Shown here piece after piece: positions 32,289 through 33,171 of a stretch of 33,171 bases of DNA. The notes beneath the pieces were generated by a model. The model saw nothing but the letters and a program-made list of their open reading frames with translations. It did no database searches and was not told the origin of the DNA. The translations under genes were made by a program, and so were the position numbers. Each line of letters begins with the position of its first letter. The first letter of the stretch is position 1. The stretch spans positions 4,324 through 37,494 of the forward strand of contig MGNS01000072.1 in assembly GCA_001795165.1 (NCBI GenBank), read 5' to 3'. The stretch comes from Chloroflexi bacterium RBG_16_57_11. Lineage in GTDB: Bacteria; Chloroflexota; Anaerolineae; Anaerolineales; UBA4823.

Positions 32289-32585
32289 CTAGCCGCCAGC
32301 CATGGCGCCCACCACCCACAGAGGCTCCGCGCCGGTGGCGATCGCCTCCGGCAGCGGGGCCTCCTGCGGCTCGTGGGACCAATCCTCTTGACAGGCAAAA
32401 AACCGGATGAAAGGCCGGCGCTCTTTCGTGACGTGGTCGCGCAGCGTCCCACGCAGCATCGGATACTGCGCTTCCAGGGCGTCCAACACCGCGCCGATGG
32501 TGGCAGGTCCATCGACCTGAAGCTCAATCTCTCGGCCGACGTTGGCCAACCGGCGCAAGTGCGTGGGGAGCACAACCCGGATCAT
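32289..32585 (-). CDS. MoaD/ThiS family ubiquitin-like sulfur carrier protein
   Basis: The 98-residue product has the beta-grasp pattern: [36 protein letters not shown], then W-V-V-G-A-M-A-G-G. The terminal Gly-Gly is the thiocarboxylation or conjugation site. The ATG overlaps the stop of the upstream beta-propeller gene in an ATGA, so the two are translationally coupled. No MoaE, MoeB or ThiF partner is in the window, so a molybdopterin or thiamin role is not shown. A near-identical truncated copy lies 2.17 kb away. Confidence 0.87.
   Translation of the reverse strand: MIRVVLPTHLRRLANVGREIELQVDGPATIGAVLDALEAQYPMLRGTLRDHVTKERRPFIRFFACQEDWSHEPQEAPLPEAIATGAEPLWVVGAMAGG
32301..32501. repeat. 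direct repeat, right copy (MoaD-like segment)
   Basis: Partner of 30133-30333. The two copies are in the same orientation and enclose the sigma factor and DGPF genes. Confidence 0.85.
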
Positions 32586-33171
32586 AGCAAGGTCTGGACT
32601 TCGACCGACAGCACGGCAGGGAGATCCCGGACGATGGCGGCCCAACGATCGCCGGAATCGGCCGAGGCGTACACCTGCCCGCCGGTGGTGCCGAAATAAA
32701 CGCCGCCGGGATCGAGCGAGTCGACTGCCAGGGCACTGCGCAGAACATTCACGTAGCAGTCCTTCTGCGGCAGCCCTTTGGTCAGCGCCTGCCACTCCTT
32801 ACCGCCTGTGCGGCTGCGGTAGACGCGCAGCTTGCCCTCGGGAGGATAATGTTCCGAATCGCTCTTGATCGGGACTACGTAAACGGTGTCCGGCTCGTGG
32901 GCGTGGACGGCGATCGGGAAGCCAAAGTCGGTCGGCAGGTCCCCGCTGATCTCGTACCATTGCTCGCCAGCGTTATCGCTGCGCATCACGTCCCAGTGCT
33001 TCTGCATGAACAGAACATCCGGGCGCGAGCGGTGCATGGCAATGCTGTGGACGCAATGGCCCACCTCGGCCTGCGGGTCAGGGAGCTCATAAGCAGATAC
33101 CAGGCCGCTGGTGACCGGCCGCCAGGTCTGGCCACCGTCATCGGTACGGAAGGCGCCGGCTGCCGAGATGG
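32582..33171 (-). CDS. BNR/Asp-box beta-propeller protein (sialidase/VPS10-like), 5' end outside window
   Basis: The C-terminal ~195 residues are visible and the gene continues past the right edge. Asp-box repeats are clear: [24 protein letters not shown] and S-A-D-S-G-D-R-W, about one per 45-60 residues, each in a four-strand blade. Such propellers occur in exo-sialidases, photosystem-assembly Ycf48 and unknown proteins; the catalytic part, if any, is outside. The frame is open through 33171, so the GTG at 33062-33064 is internal. The stop overlaps the MoaD start. Confidence 0.82.
   Translation of the reverse strand, partial: ISAAGAFRTDDGGQTWRPVTSGLVSAYELPDPQAEVGHCVHSIAMHRSRPDVLFMQKHWDVMRSDNAGEQWYEISGDLPTDFGFPIAVHAHEPDTVYVVPIKSDSEHYPPEGKLRVYRSRTGGKEWQALTKGLPQKDCYVNVLRSALAVDSLDPGGVYFGTTGGQVYASADSGDRWAAIVRDLPAVLSVEVQTLL

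Overview
The window looks like bacterial chromosome from a Chloroflexota (Anaerolineae-like) genome, GC in the high fifties. This is inferred from gene content: a TTGACN/TATAAT-type promoter style, secreted proteins ending in a short LPLVxR-like tail, GAF-rich SpoIIE-type phosphatases, GC-rich palindromic repeats, and an alternative mevalonate-type gene set. I saw no rRNA, tRNA or CRISPR array.

Layout. 1-2.8 kb: 5' part of a membrane GT-C glycosyltransferase, then a one-component HTH/periplasmic-binding-fold regulator and a TupA-like tungstate/molybdate-binding lipoprotein with no permease or ATPase beside it. 2.9-5.6 kb: the classic dnaX-ebfC-recR operon, with a perfect 99-bp in-frame tandem duplication inside dnaX. 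5.6-6.5 kb: a 138-bp-period array of GC-rich hairpins next to a Y1 (IS200/REP-associated) transposase killed by one amber codon. 6.5-8.6 kb: DUF1992 protein, LysM/lamin-tail membrane protein, a NYN-domain nuclease read from an apparently leaderless promoter, and a candidate structured RNA with two identical UCCCCCC hairpin loops. 8.6-13.1 kb: a partner-switching operon, STAS antagonist -> anti-sigma kinase -> giant 5xGAF-SpoIIE phosphatase. 13.2-19.5 kb: lipid and transport genes (Spinster-like MFS, PlsC acyltransferase, second MFS, aldo/keto reductase, acyl-CoA ligase).

19.5-23.7 kb is the most striking locus: a minus-strand operon of a UbiD-family decarboxylase, the aconitase-X large subunit, and an aconitase-X small (swivel) subunit fused to an ARMT1/DUF89-type damage-control phosphatase. 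The first three activities are those of the archaeal modified mevalonate branch (phosphomevalonate dehydratase plus anhydromevalonate-phosphate decarboxylase). The phosphatase fusion is not something I know to be described. 23.8-26.5 kb: two HSP20 chaperones, a short antitoxin with an internally deleted PemK/MazF toxin remnant, and a DnaJ/CbpA co-chaperone. 26.6-29.8 kb: a lipoprotein and a large secreted HExxH metalloprotease broken by two compensating frameshifts. 30.1-33.2 kb: an ECF42-type sigma factor with its DGPF/YCII partner, behind a putative self-recognised promoter, flanked by a direct duplication of a MoaD/ThiS-like gene. The intact MoaD copy is translationally coupled to a BNR/Asp-box beta-propeller protein that runs off the right edge.

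All calls come from reading the sequence. Family assignments are from motif memory, not database searches.
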